Shown: positions 16,390 to 24,368, counted from the first letter of the stretch. The stretch: 64,000 nt of DNA from Hyphomicrobiales bacterium (GCA_900472485.1 UCII01000001.1:307986-371985); one strand, 5' to 3'. The notes: a model not told the origin generated them from the sequence alone. A program made the numbers and translations.

Positions 16390-17217
16390 TCAAAGCTTGG
16401 CGTGAACGAGCTGCTGCGTATAGGCGTGCTGCGGATCCTGGAAGATTTGGTCGGCCAGGCCCTGTTCCACAACCTTGCCGCGTCGCATGACCATAACCCG
16501 GTCTGCCATCGTGCGTATGACGCCGAGATCGTGCGAGACCAAAACCATGGTAATGGAACGCTCGCGCTGCAACCGCTTCAGCGTGTCGAGGACCAGCGCC
16601 TGAACGCTGACGTCGAGGCCGGTCGTCGGCTCGTCGAGCAACAGCACGGCAGGTTCCAGTGCGATCGCCTTGGCAAGCTGCACGCGCTGCTGCATGCCGC
16701 CGGAAAGCTCGTTCGGTCGCGCATCCATGCGCTCGATCGGAAATTCCGAGGCATCGAGCGACTGGCGCGCCCGTTCGCGCAGCTCGGCGAAATTGCGGTT
16801 GCCGGCAATCAGCAGGCGCTCGGCGACATTGCCGCTGCTGGTGTGGTTCATCAGCAGGCCGAGATGCGGATTCTGATAGACGATCCCGATATGATGCGCT
16901 CTCAGCATTCTTCGCTCGAAGCGGTCGAGCGTGAAGAGGTTACGGCATTCGTGTCCGGGCAGGGCGAGATTGTAGGTTCCGGTGTCGGGCGTATCCTCGA
17001 GGTTCATCATCTTGAGCAACGTCGACTTGCCGGAGCCGGATTCGCCGACAATGCCGAGAACTTCGCCAGGATAGACCGTCGCATCGACGCCGCCAAGGGC
17101 GGTGACATTGCCGTAGTTGCGCGCAATACCGCGCATCGTCAGGATGGGCTCGTCCAACATCAGCCGCGGCGGCTCGCGGGTCAGCTCTGCCGATTGAGCG
17201 ATATCAAGCGCGGCCAT
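16390..17217 (-). CDS. phnK: PhnK-like ABC-type ATPase of C-P lyase complex
   Basis: 275-residue ABC ATPase. Walker A GESGSGKSTLLKMM, signature ELSGGMQQRVQLAKAI, Walker B AVLLLDEPTTGLDVS and H-loop VSHDLGVIRTMAD are intact; the segment NPHLGLLMNHTSSGNVAERLL is typical of PhnK, which docks on the PhnJ subunit of the core complex. The start at 17217 makes a TGATG overlap with the phnJ stop; a long upstream in-frame reading is only the shadow of phnJ. It begins with a slightly extended polar leader before LTMRGIARNYG. Retention of PhnK shows that the PhnJ homologue still has a partner to interact with. Confidence 0.9.
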   Translation of the reverse strand: MAALDIAQSAELTREPPRLMLDEPILTMRGIARNYGNVTALGGVDATVYPGEVLGIVGESGSGKSTLLKMMNLEDTPDTGTYNLALPGHECRNLFTLDRFERRMLRAHHIGIVYQNPHLGLLMNHTSSGNVAERLLIAGNRNFAELRERARQSLDASEFPIERMDARPNELSGGMQQRVQLAKAIALEPAVLLLDEPTTGLDVSVQALVLDTLKRLQRERSITMVLVSHDLGVIRTMADRVMVMRRGKVVEQGLADQIFQDPQHAYTQQLVHAKL

Positions 17218-18128
17218 CAGCCCATCCTTCCATTCTTGTACCAGGTCTCGCCGATCTCGACCGCTTCGGCTTCCGAATTGCGGATGTGCTTCACGCCGAA
17301 ATGGCTGTCGGACAGTTCGTATTGCGAGGAACCGTCTTCCTGCGGCAGCTCGTTCATGAAGAAGCCGGTGACGTTGCTGCGGTAGCAGGTCTTGTCCTGG
17401 TGATCCTCGACGCGGTAGGGCACATCGTCGAAAACAAGTGGTTCGACGCGGGTATAGGGTGGCACGGCGAAGATGCGCTTCTCGCGGCCAGCGGACAGGA
17501 TTGTCAGGTGGTCCGCCTGATTGAGCTTGGGCACGTCCCAGCGCGGGATCGGCGATGGCGTCATCACATGCCGGCCGTTGACCATGCTCGGATAGCTGGA
17601 CCCTTGCATGATCCGTCCCGATTTGACGAGCTGTTCGTAGAGCACCAACCACAGCTGCCCATAATCGGCATCGCCATGCATTTCGCGGGCGACAGACATA
17701 TCCGGCTGCACCGGGCGCAACGGTTCCGGATTCGGAACCTGCAGCACCAGGACCTGATCTTCGCGCAGCTTTTCCTCCGGAATGCGGTGGCGGGACTGAA
17801 TGATGGTTGCGGCCATCGTGTCTTCCGTCTCAACGGCGCCGCCAACCCGCGCCACGAACTTGCGTATGCTGCTGGCATTGACGGAATCATCCGATCCCTG
17901 GTCGATGACTTTGACGACGGATGTGGGCTTGAGCAACGTCAGCGTCACCTGCAGGCCGCCCGTTCCCCAGCCGCGCGCGATTGGCACTTCGCGGCTGGCA
18001 TAGGGCACCTGATAGCCGGGAACGGCGATCGCCTTCAGAATGCGGCGGCGCATTTCGCGCTTGGCGGATTCATCGAGAAAGCCGTAGTTGAAGGCCATCC
18101 AGGGCTTGGTCAGTTCCTGAAGTTTCAT
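17217..18128 (-). CDS. phnJ: PhnJ homologue lacking the Fe-S and radical cysteines
   Basis: 303 residues, collinear with PhnJ, the radical-SAM subunit that breaks the C-P bond. Family blocks are plain: VPGYQVPYASREVPIARGW, KVIDQGSDDS, IIQSRHRIPEE (His114, matching the Zn ligand His108 of E. coli), NGRHVMTPSPIPRWD and AGREKRIFAVPPYTRVEPL. The C-terminal cluster domain is different. Where E. coli has Cys241, Cys244, Cys266 and Cys272, this protein reads Cys248, Ser251, Leu272 and Gly278 (codons 17385-17387, 17376-17378, 17313-17315, 17295-17297; one-residue gap). Cys248 is the only cysteine in the chain, so a 4Fe-4S radical-SAM cluster and the active-site thiol cannot form as in known PhnJ. The frame is intact and flanked by overlapping phnI and phnK, arguing against a pseudogene. 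Confidence 0.9.
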   Translation of the reverse strand: MKLQELTKPWMAFNYGFLDESAKREMRRRILKAIAVPGYQVPYASREVPIARGWGTGGLQVTLTLLKPTSVVKVIDQGSDDSVNASSIRKFVARVGGAVETEDTMAATIIQSRHRIPEEKLREDQVLVLQVPNPEPLRPVQPDMSVAREMHGDADYGQLWLVLYEQLVKSGRIMQGSSYPSMVNGRHVMTPSPIPRWDVPKLNQADHLTILSAGREKRIFAVPPYTRVEPLVFDDVPYRVEDHQDKTCYRSNVTGFFMNELPQEDGSSQYELSDSHFGVKHIRNSEAEAVEIGETWYKNGRMG

Positions 18129-19219
18129 AGCGCGACCTCCTCCTGTTGTGCGGCAAGCTTTTCGGTGACGACCGGCTTTGCGGCGGCAGCGTCCTTGTCG
18201 GTCTTCACGCGGCGCAGTGCATCGAGGGTCGATTGGAACGTCACATAGTGCGGAAGCTTGAAGTGGATGCAGAAGCCGGAGCTTTCGACCGGCTCGGTGT
18301 GATAGAGAACGAATTCTTCGTTCGCGGCCGGATGCGGATTGGGTTGATTGGAGGCAAGATCGAGCGTTGCCGCCGCGATCACCTTCACCTCGTTCCAGCC
18401 GAAGGTCGCCGAAAAGCCCAATTGCAAATCTTTCGCCTTGGAAATCACCTCCGTCTGGCTGACACGAACGCGCCCGGCGCTGAAGACGGTGCCTGAGGGG
18501 TGGCGCAGGCGAACCGGCGCGTATGCCAGGCGCAGCTCGTTGACGGTCGGATGCACGGCGCTATAGCCGCGCATAGTGGCATAGCCGAGCGCTAGCGTGC
18601 CGCCGGTGTCGGCACGCGCCAGGCTCTGCAGCTTGTGGGCGCGTGCTGCCGGAAAAAGCAGCGGCTCGCGCGTCAGATCGGGGATTTCCTCAGGCGGCAC
18701 CGCCTCAATCGGATGATCCGGAATAAGCCCCTGTGCCTTTTGCCAGCTGGTGAGTGAGGGGTGCGTCGCCGGCGCTGGTTTTGCAGCGGGGATCACTGGC
18801 TCCGGGACATAGTCATTGCCCTGCAACACGTCGACCTGTAGCAGGCGATGGGAGTAATCCAGCGTCGGCCCCAATATCTGGCCACCCGGAATGTCCTTGA
18901 AAGCAGCCGAAATGCGTCGGACCGTCAGAAGGTCCGGCTGGCTGACGGGTTCGGCAACGGCGATGCGTGGCTGCGTCGTGCGGTAAGCGCGCAGCAGAAG
19001 GATCGCCTCGTAGAGGTCACCTCCGGCTTGGGCGAGCGCCAGAGTGGCGAGGTCGGGTTCGTAAAGCGAGGCTTCGCCCATCAACCGGTCGATGAGATAG
19101 GGAAGGCCGGTCCGAACGGCCTCGACGCGCTCGCGCGTGATCGGACCGAGATCGGTGCGGAAAAGCCGTTCCGCCTGTTCGATGGCGTATTCGCCGCCGC
19201 GGGTTGCCACATAGGCCAT
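18125..19219 (-). CDS. phnI: PhnI-like subunit of C-P lyase core complex
   Basis: 364 residues, close in length to E. coli PhnI (354). In the known pathway PhnI acts as a nucleosidase-like transferase joining phosphonate to ribose triphosphate with loss of adenine. Signature blocks are GGDLYEAILLLRAYRTT, RISAAFKDIPGGQILGP with YSHRLL, and EEFVLYHTEP then FKLPHYVTFQ. His319 and His324 in the last block match the metal-binding His pair at the PhnI-PhnJ interface. Overlaps phnJ by 4 bases and phnH by 1. Unlike PhnJ, the catalytic residues here look preserved, so nucleoside-triphosphate chemistry may remain possible. Confidence 0.9.
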   Translation of the reverse strand: MAYVATRGGEYAIEQAERLFRTDLGPITRERVEAVRTGLPYLIDRLMGEASLYEPDLATLALAQAGGDLYEAILLLRAYRTTQPRIAVAEPVSQPDLLTVRRISAAFKDIPGGQILGPTLDYSHRLLQVDVLQGNDYVPEPVIPAAKPAPATHPSLTSWQKAQGLIPDHPIEAVPPEEIPDLTREPLLFPAARAHKLQSLARADTGGTLALGYATMRGYSAVHPTVNELRLAYAPVRLRHPSGTVFSAGRVRVSQTEVISKAKDLQLGFSATFGWNEVKVIAAATLDLASNQPNPHPAANEEFVLYHTEPVESSGFCIHFKLPHYVTFQSTLDALRRVKTDKDAAAAKPVVTEKLAAQQEEVAL

Positions 19220-19764
19220 CAGAGCACCTCGATTTTTGTGGAACGGGGAATGCCGAGCAGGCGCTTGCCGTCGATGAGATAGAGATCCCAGCCGAGCGGA
19301 TAACGGATGGCCTTGTCACGCATCTGCCAAAAGGCAGGATCGATGCCTTCGACCGAGACTGTGACGTTGTCCTTGATGCCGGGGCCGGTAAGGCGCAGCT
19401 GCTGCCCGGAACCGAAACGTGCGGGAGCAAACAGCGTTGCGGCGTCATCCGGATACAGCAGGCTGCCGACGCGCAATCTCGACAGGGCTTCGACGTTTTC
19501 GGCGGAGCGGATGGCAGCAAAGACATAGTCGGCATCGGCAAGCGGCATCCGCCTTGCCCCGGTTGCGGCCATCTTTAGATCCAGGGACGGATCATTTGCC
19601 ACATGGAAGCTGCATTCGCGGTCGAGCAGGCTTTCGGCGAGCGACCAGAAGCCTTCGGCGGGTAGTTCCCGCGGCTGCCCGGGTCGGCTCAGCGCCCACA
19701 TGAGTTCCTCAAAGGTGGCGTTGGTGCGCGTATCGTCGAGGGCCGGCTGGAGATTGTGTGCCAT
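19219..19764 (-). CDS. phnH: PhnH-like subunit of C-P lyase core complex
   Basis: 181 residues, slightly shorter than E. coli PhnH (194). Family features are the N-terminal ATFEELMWALSRPGQP segment, FVAAI-like central strand (DADYVFAAIRSAENVEAL), LRLTGPGIKD, and the C-terminal YPLGWDLYLIDGKRLLGIPRSTK. PhnH has a PLP-transferase-like fold without PLP chemistry and forms a structural part of the PhnGHIJ complex. It lies 2 bases downstream of phnG and its stop overlaps the phnI start by one base. Confidence 0.9.
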   Translation of the reverse strand: MAHNLQPALDDTRTNATFEELMWALSRPGQPRELPAEGFWSLAESLLDRECSFHVANDPSLDLKMAATGARRMPLADADYVFAAIRSAENVEALSRLRVGSLLYPDDAATLFAPARFGSGQQLRLTGPGIKDNVTVSVEGIDPAFWQMRDKAIRYPLGWDLYLIDGKRLLGIPRSTKIEVL

Positions 19765-19766
19765 GG

Positions 19767-20228
19767 TCAGAATGTCTCCATCTGCACGCGGGTCGCTTCG
19801 ACTTTCTGAAGGAGCCGCCGGTCTTCTTCTTCCTGATGGCGCTGTTCGGCATCCAGGAGCTCGACGATGAGATCAGCCTGGTGGCCGGCAGCGATTGTGG
19901 CATCTATGACCGCCATGCCCATAGCGTGCTCGAGATCTCGACCGACGACTGCGCCATAGCCCTCCACTGCGCGATCCGGCACGCGGATATGTGCTTCGGA
20001 CACCAGAACTTCGCCGAGATGGAAGGCGGTACTGCGAACGGTATCGATCAGCGGCAGCATGGCAAGGCCGGTGCGGTTCGCGACGACATCGACTTCGCCG
20101 AGCGTGTCGAGCACCTTTTCGGCCGCAGCCTTTACTTTCGCCGGCCGACCTGCGGCGAGAATTTCCAGCGCCTGCGCATGCGTATAGGATGCGCTGACCG
20201 GATTGCCAGTCTTCTCCTCAGTCATCAT
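19767..20228 (-). CDS. phnG: PhnG-like subunit of C-P lyase core complex
   Basis: About 153 residues, matching the usual PhnG length of 150. The start at 20228 (tandem ATGATG) follows GAGGAAA; readings beginning further upstream cross an operator-like palindrome and are rejected. Conserved features are the N-terminal YTHAQALEILAAGRPAKV helix, the RTGLAMLPLIDTVRSTAFHLGEVLVSEA strands (quoted here only as family context) and GRDLEHAMGMAVIDA, equivalent to the GRDKQHAERCALIDA-type block. First gene of the phnG-M run; it has its own upstream region of about 130 bases with an inverted repeat, so it may be separately promoted. Confidence 0.88.
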   Translation of the reverse strand: MMTEEKTGNPVSASYTHAQALEILAAGRPAKVKAAAEKVLDTLGEVDVVANRTGLAMLPLIDTVRSTAFHLGEVLVSEAHIRVPDRAVEGYGAVVGRDLEHAMGMAVIDATIAAGHQADLIVELLDAEQRHQEEEDRRLLQKVEATRVQMETF

Positions 20229-20274
20229 CTTTTCCTCGGGCATCAGAATTTGTTCGGGAGCGGGGCTTTCAAAT

Positions 20275-20303
20275 ATTCGAATGATTACTATAGTCATTCG
20301 AAT
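20275..20303. promoter_or_regulatory. Inverted repeat ATTCGAATGA / TCATTCGAAT upstream of phnG
   Basis: ATTCGAATGA (20275-20284) and TCATTCGAAT (20294-20303) are perfect 10-base complements separated by nine bases, 47 bases before the phnG start. The same CATTCGAAT/CATTCGGAT core occurs in front of the transporter operon and in front of the GntR/UTRA gene, making it the likely binding site of that regulator. Confidence 0.7.
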
Positions 20304-20359
20304 GAATTGTCCACGGCGTTTTGCCTTGCTCGAGGAGATTTTCAAAGTGCAGCGAATCC

Positions 20360-21160
20360 CTAGGCGCTGCGCCGGCGCAGCCATTCCGCCGTGATGCGGC
20401 TTGCTTCCCACGCCGCCGCCGCCGGTGCCTGCCCCTCCAGCAAGGCAAACAGGAAAGAGCCGGCAAAGCGGTCGCCAGCACCAATGGTGTCGGTCGTATC
20501 GACCTTTGCAGCTGGCTCGACTTCTACCGCATGCAAGCCGTCAAACAGGGTGATGGGGCGAGTGCCGTCGGTGAGCACCAGCATCTTCAGGCGCGAACCG
20601 GCGATCCCACCGGCCCGCTGCCAGGCGAGATTGAGATCATCCGGAACATCGTCGCGCGAGGAGATGACGTAGTCGGCCGGACGCGGCGTTGCCGGCCGCA
20701 GCGGAAATTGCGAGAGGACGAGCGGCTGAGCATCGATCTGCGCGACAAGGCTTTCGTCGAGCGCGAGGGCATTGATATAGACGCCTGCGCCCGACAGCTT
20801 GCCGGCGACTGTCAGTGGATGAGACCGCCCGGTCGGTGCGAGGATCGTCCGCTCTCCACTTGGCTCGAGGAAAATTTCCAGCGGCGCCGTCTCACCAGGC
20901 GCCATCATGATGTATTCGGTATGGAAGCCGGCCGTGGAAAGTGATCGCAGTGCGGTTTGCCCTTGTTCGTCCTGCATCAGCCTGGAAACGATGGCGACGT
21001 CCGCTCCCAATTCCAGCAATTGCAGGCCGGTATAGAAGGCGCCGCCGCCGAGCCGGGTCGCTCGGGATGAAAATTGTATGCGTCCGCCCGGAACCAGCGG
21101 TGCATCCAGCTGCCATATGCGATCGTGGTTTACCGATCCGATTACGATTATTCGGGGCAT
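20360..21160 (-). CDS. PfkB family carbohydrate kinase
   Basis: 266-residue ribokinase-like protein. The C-terminal signature DTTDTIGAGDRFAGSF (catalytic base Asp230 and anion-hole GAGD) and the VLTDGTRPITLF strand are clear, as is the N-terminal IIVIGSVNHDR. The first PfkB signature is altered: GGGAFYTGLQLLELG at 38-52 lacks the asparagine usually found in GG-x-x-x-N, so the sugar site may differ. The gene starts 8 bases after the sugar permease stop and reads toward phnG, so it belongs to the transporter transcript. It probably phosphorylates an imported sugar or nucleoside-like compound. Confidence 0.85.
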   Translation of the reverse strand: MPRIIVIGSVNHDRIWQLDAPLVPGGRIQFSSRATRLGGGAFYTGLQLLELGADVAIVSRLMQDEQGQTALRSLSTAGFHTEYIMMAPGETAPLEIFLEPSGERTILAPTGRSHPLTVAGKLSGAGVYINALALDESLVAQIDAQPLVLSQFPLRPATPRPADYVISSRDDVPDDLNLAWQRAGGIAGSRLKMLVLTDGTRPITLFDGLHAVEVEPAAKVDTTDTIGAGDRFAGSFLFALLEGQAPAAAAWEASRITAEWLRRRSA

Positions 21161-21168
21161 GCATCCGC

Positions 21169-22008
21169 CTATCTGTCGTCAATGCCTGGTGCCAGCGCGT
21201 CTACGATGAAACGCTGCGCCAGCAGGAAGATCAAGAGAACGGGGACGATCGACAACTGGCTTGTTGCCATTAGCGGCCCCCAGGCCCGCTCTGCACCCTC
21301 CAAATCGGCGAAGGCGGCGATGCCCGTCGTCAACGTTTTCTTGAAGGCATCATCCAGCACGAGCTGACCCCAGAGATAGATGTTCCAGGCACCCATGAAG
21401 GAAATCACCGAAAGGGCTGCTATTGCGGGAATGACATTGGGGACGCCGATCTCGATGAATTGCCGCCACAACCCGCTTCCGTCCATGCGTGCCGCCTCGA
21501 ATATCGAAGCGGGAAGCGATCGGAAAGCCTGGCGCATGTAGAAGACATAGAAGCCGATATAGGGGATCGAAGGGATGATCATCGCGCCGTAGGTATTGAA
21601 GGCCTGGAGTTTCACGATTGCGATATAAGTCGGAATGATTGCCAGCACGTTCGGGAAGGACATGGTGGCGATGACGAACCAGAACAGCGCCTGTCGTCCG
21701 CTGAATTCCAAGCGGCCAAAGGCGAAGCCGGCGGGCACGGAAAGAACGAGCTTTCCGACGGTGATCAGGGTTGCGGTCAGCATGGAATTCCAAAGCCACA
21801 TCCAGATGGGATGACGGCTTGCGGCGATGGTGAAATTCGATAGCGTCGGATTTTCCGGCCAGAAGCGCATGGCCTTGGCCATGATCATGTCGTTTGGCGT
21901 GAAGGCGGCCGTCACCATCCAGACGAGCGGAAACACGGTGACGATGCAGATTACCATGAGCACGACATGGAGCAGCAATCTGTGAAGCTTGTGACTGATA
22001 TCGCTCAT
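21169..22008 (-). CDS. CUT1-type sugar ABC transporter permease (MalG/UgpE-like)
   Basis: 279-residue inner-membrane protein with six hydrophobic spans. The N-terminus (VFPLVWMVTAAFTPNDMI) and the EAA loop FEAARMDGSGLWRQFIEIGVPNV with downstream PAIAALSVISFMGAWN are standard for the MalG/UgpE branch. Start 22008 gives MSDISHKLHRLLL and overlaps the stop of the partner permease by 4 bases; a longer reading to 22134 is its shadow. It partners with the permease at 22005-22889. Specificity cannot be deduced, but this family imports oligosaccharides, polyols and glycerol-phosphate compounds rather than phosphonates. Confidence 0.88.
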   Translation of the reverse strand: MSDISHKLHRLLLHVVLMVICIVTVFPLVWMVTAAFTPNDMIMAKAMRFWPENPTLSNFTIAASRHPIWMWLWNSMLTATLITVGKLVLSVPAGFAFGRLEFSGRQALFWFVIATMSFPNVLAIIPTYIAIVKLQAFNTYGAMIIPSIPYIGFYVFYMRQAFRSLPASIFEAARMDGSGLWRQFIEIGVPNVIPAIAALSVISFMGAWNIYLWGQLVLDDAFKKTLTTGIAAFADLEGAERAWGPLMATSQLSIVPVLLIFLLAQRFIVDALAPGIDDR

Positions 22009-22889
22009 CTGTAATGCACCCGCTTCTCGCTGACGCGGAACTGCAGCCAGGTAACGGCGAGCACGAGAACGATGATGATGACGGCAACGGCGCTTGCCGG
22101 CCCGAACTGGAAGAACAACAGGCCCTGCTGCCACAGGAAATAGAGAAGGCTCGAGCTTCTGCCGGCAGGGCCGCCATGGGTGAGCACATCGATGACGCCG
22201 ACGATGTCGTCGAGCACATGGAAGAAAGTCGTGACACTGATGAAAAAGGCTGTCGGCGTCATCAGCGGCAGGCTGATATCGAAAAAATGCCGCGTCGAAC
22301 CTGCACCGTCGAGCTCAGACGCTTCGCGCAGCTGATGAGGCAGATTTGCCAGTGCTGCGAGCCAGAGAAGCATGTTGAGACCGAAAGTCTTCCAGAAGGT
22401 GACGAGGCTGACGCAGAGCAGCGCAAGGTTCGGATCCGTGTGCCAGCGCGATGGCGGGAAGCCGAAATGGCCGAGCACTTCGTTGAAGAGGCCGTTGACC
22501 GGATTGAAAAGCCAGGACCAGGCAACGCCTGCCACCGAATAGGCGACGATCGTCGGCAGGAACAGGCTGCCGCGATAAAGCCCCTGCAGCGGATTCTTGC
22601 GTACCGCGTGCAGCATCACCGCGAAGATCAGAGGGATGACGATCTCGGCAGGGATGAGGACAACGCAGTAAAGCAGCGTATTCCATGCTGCCATGCGGAA
22701 ATCGGGATTGTCGAAGATGGACGCGTAGTTATCGACGCCGACAAAACGGATGTCGGCCGACAGCAGATTCCAGTCGACTACCGATAGCAACATCGACGCT
22801 ATCAGCGGGCCGTAAAGGAATATCGCGACGGAAAGAACGGCTGGCCCCACGAACAAATAGGGGGCCAGCGATCGAAGACGAAATGGCAT
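22005..22889 (-). CDS. CUT1-type sugar ABC transporter permease (MalF/UgpA-like)
   Basis: 294 residues with six hydrophobic segments. APYLFVGPAVLSVAIFLYGPLI is the usual first membrane span and the EAA loop reads REASELDGAGSTRHFFDISLPLM near residue 195. The start follows the binding-protein gene by 10 bases. As in other CUT1 systems it should form a heterodimer with the second permease at 21169-22008. No dedicated ATPase gene of the MalK/UgpC/MsmK type is present anywhere in this cluster. Confidence 0.88.
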   Translation of the reverse strand: MPFRLRSLAPYLFVGPAVLSVAIFLYGPLIASMLLSVVDWNLLSADIRFVGVDNYASIFDNPDFRMAAWNTLLYCVVLIPAEIVIPLIFAVMLHAVRKNPLQGLYRGSLFLPTIVAYSVAGVAWSWLFNPVNGLFNEVLGHFGFPPSRWHTDPNLALLCVSLVTFWKTFGLNMLLWLAALANLPHQLREASELDGAGSTRHFFDISLPLMTPTAFFISVTTFFHVLDDIVGVIDVLTHGGPAGRSSSLLYFLWQQGLLFFQFGPASAVAVIIIVLVLAVTWLQFRVSEKRVHYR

Positions 22890-22899
22890 GATGCGGAGC

Positions 22900-24147
22900 C
22901 TATGCCGAAATCAGCCCGGCAAGCTCATCGTGAGCGCCCTTGATGCCATCGGTAACAGTCGTTTCCTTGAGCAGCATGCGCGAGACCCACTTACGCCACA
23001 CGGCTTGGCCTTCGAGGCCGCGCTTGCCGGGCCAGATCGTCTCTGCGGTCAGGCCATCGGAAAGCTGTGCCGCCGCTGGCTTCATGAACTCGTTGATCAG
23101 CGGAATATCGTGCTTGGAGGTGTTGAGGTAGCCGGTCTCGGACCAGAGCGCCTGGCCCTCCTTGGAGGCGCAGAATTCAAGGAAGGCAAGAGAGGCTTCC
23201 GCCTGTTCCTTGTTGCGGGTGTAGATGGCGAGGAAATTGCCGCCGCTGTTCATCTTGCGCTGATGTCCTGGGAGCCCGGGGAATTTGGTCGTGACAGCCT
23301 TTGCTGCGCCGAACGGAAAGGTGACGGCGGCGGTCGAGCTGGTCGTGCAGATTGCAAGCGCGCCGGACTGGAAGGCGGCGGTCTGCTCCTTGTCGCTGAC
23401 GGGCAGCCAAAGACCTTCATGGGCCGGAGCGCAATATTCGCTCATGCCGGCGATGGCTTCCGGACTATTGAGGGCCAGCTTGCCGTCGGGATCGATGATG
23501 AAGCCGCCGGCGTTCTGGATGAAGGACTGGCTTGTCCATTCGTTGTTGGAGAGCGAGATCGGCGAGCGGTAGGTCGGGTGCTTGCCTTTCAGGGCCGCAT
23601 CGAGCTTGCGCGCGCTCTCGTAGAGCCACGTCGTATCCGGCGTTTCCGGCAGATTGGGATCGAGGCCGGCAGCCTTCCACATGTCGCTGTTGATATAGGT
23701 GACCGGCGTCGACATCGCCCAGGGAAGGCCGATGACTGCGCCGTCGATGGTGACCAGCGGCAGGACCGACGGGCGGAAATTGGCAAGGATTGCCTCTGCC
23801 TTTGCGGAATTGATCTCGCGAAGGTCGCGGGCGCCGAGGGTGCGTCTAGCGAAATAGCCGAACTTCCAGCCGGTGATCATCATGGCTGGCGGGCGGCCGG
23901 CGGCGACGCTTGCGACCGCTTTGGCGGTCACCGCCTCATAGTCGCCGTCGAAACGGTTGGTGACGGTTATGCCGAGCTGCTTGGCGTTGAAAGCGTCGAC
24001 AACCTTCTGGAACGGCTTGTCAGGTCCCCAGGTGCTCGAAATCTCGATAGCGGCATCGGCGGACCGGGCCTTGCCCGTCATGGCAATTGATGTGCCGATA
24101 ACCGCGGTCGCACCTGCGATAAATTGACGACGATTAAGTCCTACCAT
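22900..24147 (-). CDS. Extracellular solute-binding protein, CUT1 (sugar) family
   Basis: 415-residue periplasmic protein. The signal is a twin-arginine type (LNRRQFIAGATAVIG) with cleavage probably near ARSADA. The mature part has SBP_bac_1 features: ISSTWGPDKPFQKVVDAFNAK, IGLPWAMSTPVTYINSDMWKAAGL and GGNFLAIYTRNKEQAEASLAFLEF. Such proteins deliver sugars, polyols or sugar phosphates to MalFG-type permeases. It is the first gene of the leftward run that ends at phnM, and an 11-base inverted repeat lies just upstream of its start. Use of this family with a C-P-lyase-like complex, in place of PhnD, is unusual. Confidence 0.88.
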   Translation of the reverse strand: MVGLNRRQFIAGATAVIGTSIAMTGKARSADAAIEISSTWGPDKPFQKVVDAFNAKQLGITVTNRFDGDYEAVTAKAVASVAAGRPPAMMITGWKFGYFARRTLGARDLREINSAKAEAILANFRPSVLPLVTIDGAVIGLPWAMSTPVTYINSDMWKAAGLDPNLPETPDTTWLYESARKLDAALKGKHPTYRSPISLSNNEWTSQSFIQNAGGFIIDPDGKLALNSPEAIAGMSEYCAPAHEGLWLPVSDKEQTAAFQSGALAICTTSSTAAVTFPFGAAKAVTTKFPGLPGHQRKMNSGGNFLAIYTRNKEQAEASLAFLEFCASKEGQALWSETGYLNTSKHDIPLINEFMKPAAAQLSDGLTAETIWPGKRGLEGQAVWRKWVSRMLLKETTVTDGIKGAHDELAGLISA

Positions 24148-24157
24148 CTTATCCTCA

Positions 24158-24189
24158 ATATCCGAATGATTAATAAAACATTCGGATAT
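24158..24189. promoter_or_regulatory. Inverted repeat ATATCCGAATG / CATTCGGATAT before transporter operon
   Basis: ATATCCGAATG (24158-24168) and CATTCGGATAT (24179-24189) are perfect 11-base complements with a ten-base AT-rich spacer, lying 11 bases upstream of the binding-protein start. The core matches the palindromes before phnG and the GntR-type gene, so all three likely bind the same regulator. Its position close to the start codon suits repression. Confidence 0.7.
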
Positions 24190-24333
24190 TTACTAACGAT
24201 GGCGAGTGACACCTATATGAAGGAAAATATGGCTAAGCGCTAAAGTCCGATGGCGAATTTGACTTTGGCCGCCGTTTGTTGGATTTCCGATATCAGGCAC
24301 AGATTGAAAATCGATGCTGTAGCCGATATATGA

Positions 24334-24343
24334 CATTCGAATG
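24334..24343. promoter_or_regulatory. CATTCGAATG palindrome before GntR/UTRA gene
   Basis: A compact palindrome CATTCGAATG flanked by TGA and ACA lies 25 bases upstream of the regulator's ATG. It has the same core as the two longer inverted repeats of this locus and suggests autoregulation. A ten-base palindrome alone can occur by chance; its weight comes from the shared core. Confidence 0.5.
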
Positions 24344-24368
24344 ACACGGTTGAATTCGGAAGGCAGGC

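Noticed and set aside
15630..17217. PhnK and PhnL considered as the missing ATPases of the sugar importer
   Set aside because: Both carry the sequence signatures and gene order of C-P-lyase ATPases and lack the C-terminal domain of CUT1 ATPases; kept only as a remote possibility in the findings.
17217..18128. PhnJ variant considered a decaying pseudogene
   Set aside because: The frame is complete, all other family blocks are intact, and both ends overlap neighbouring genes by a few bases, as in a maintained operon.
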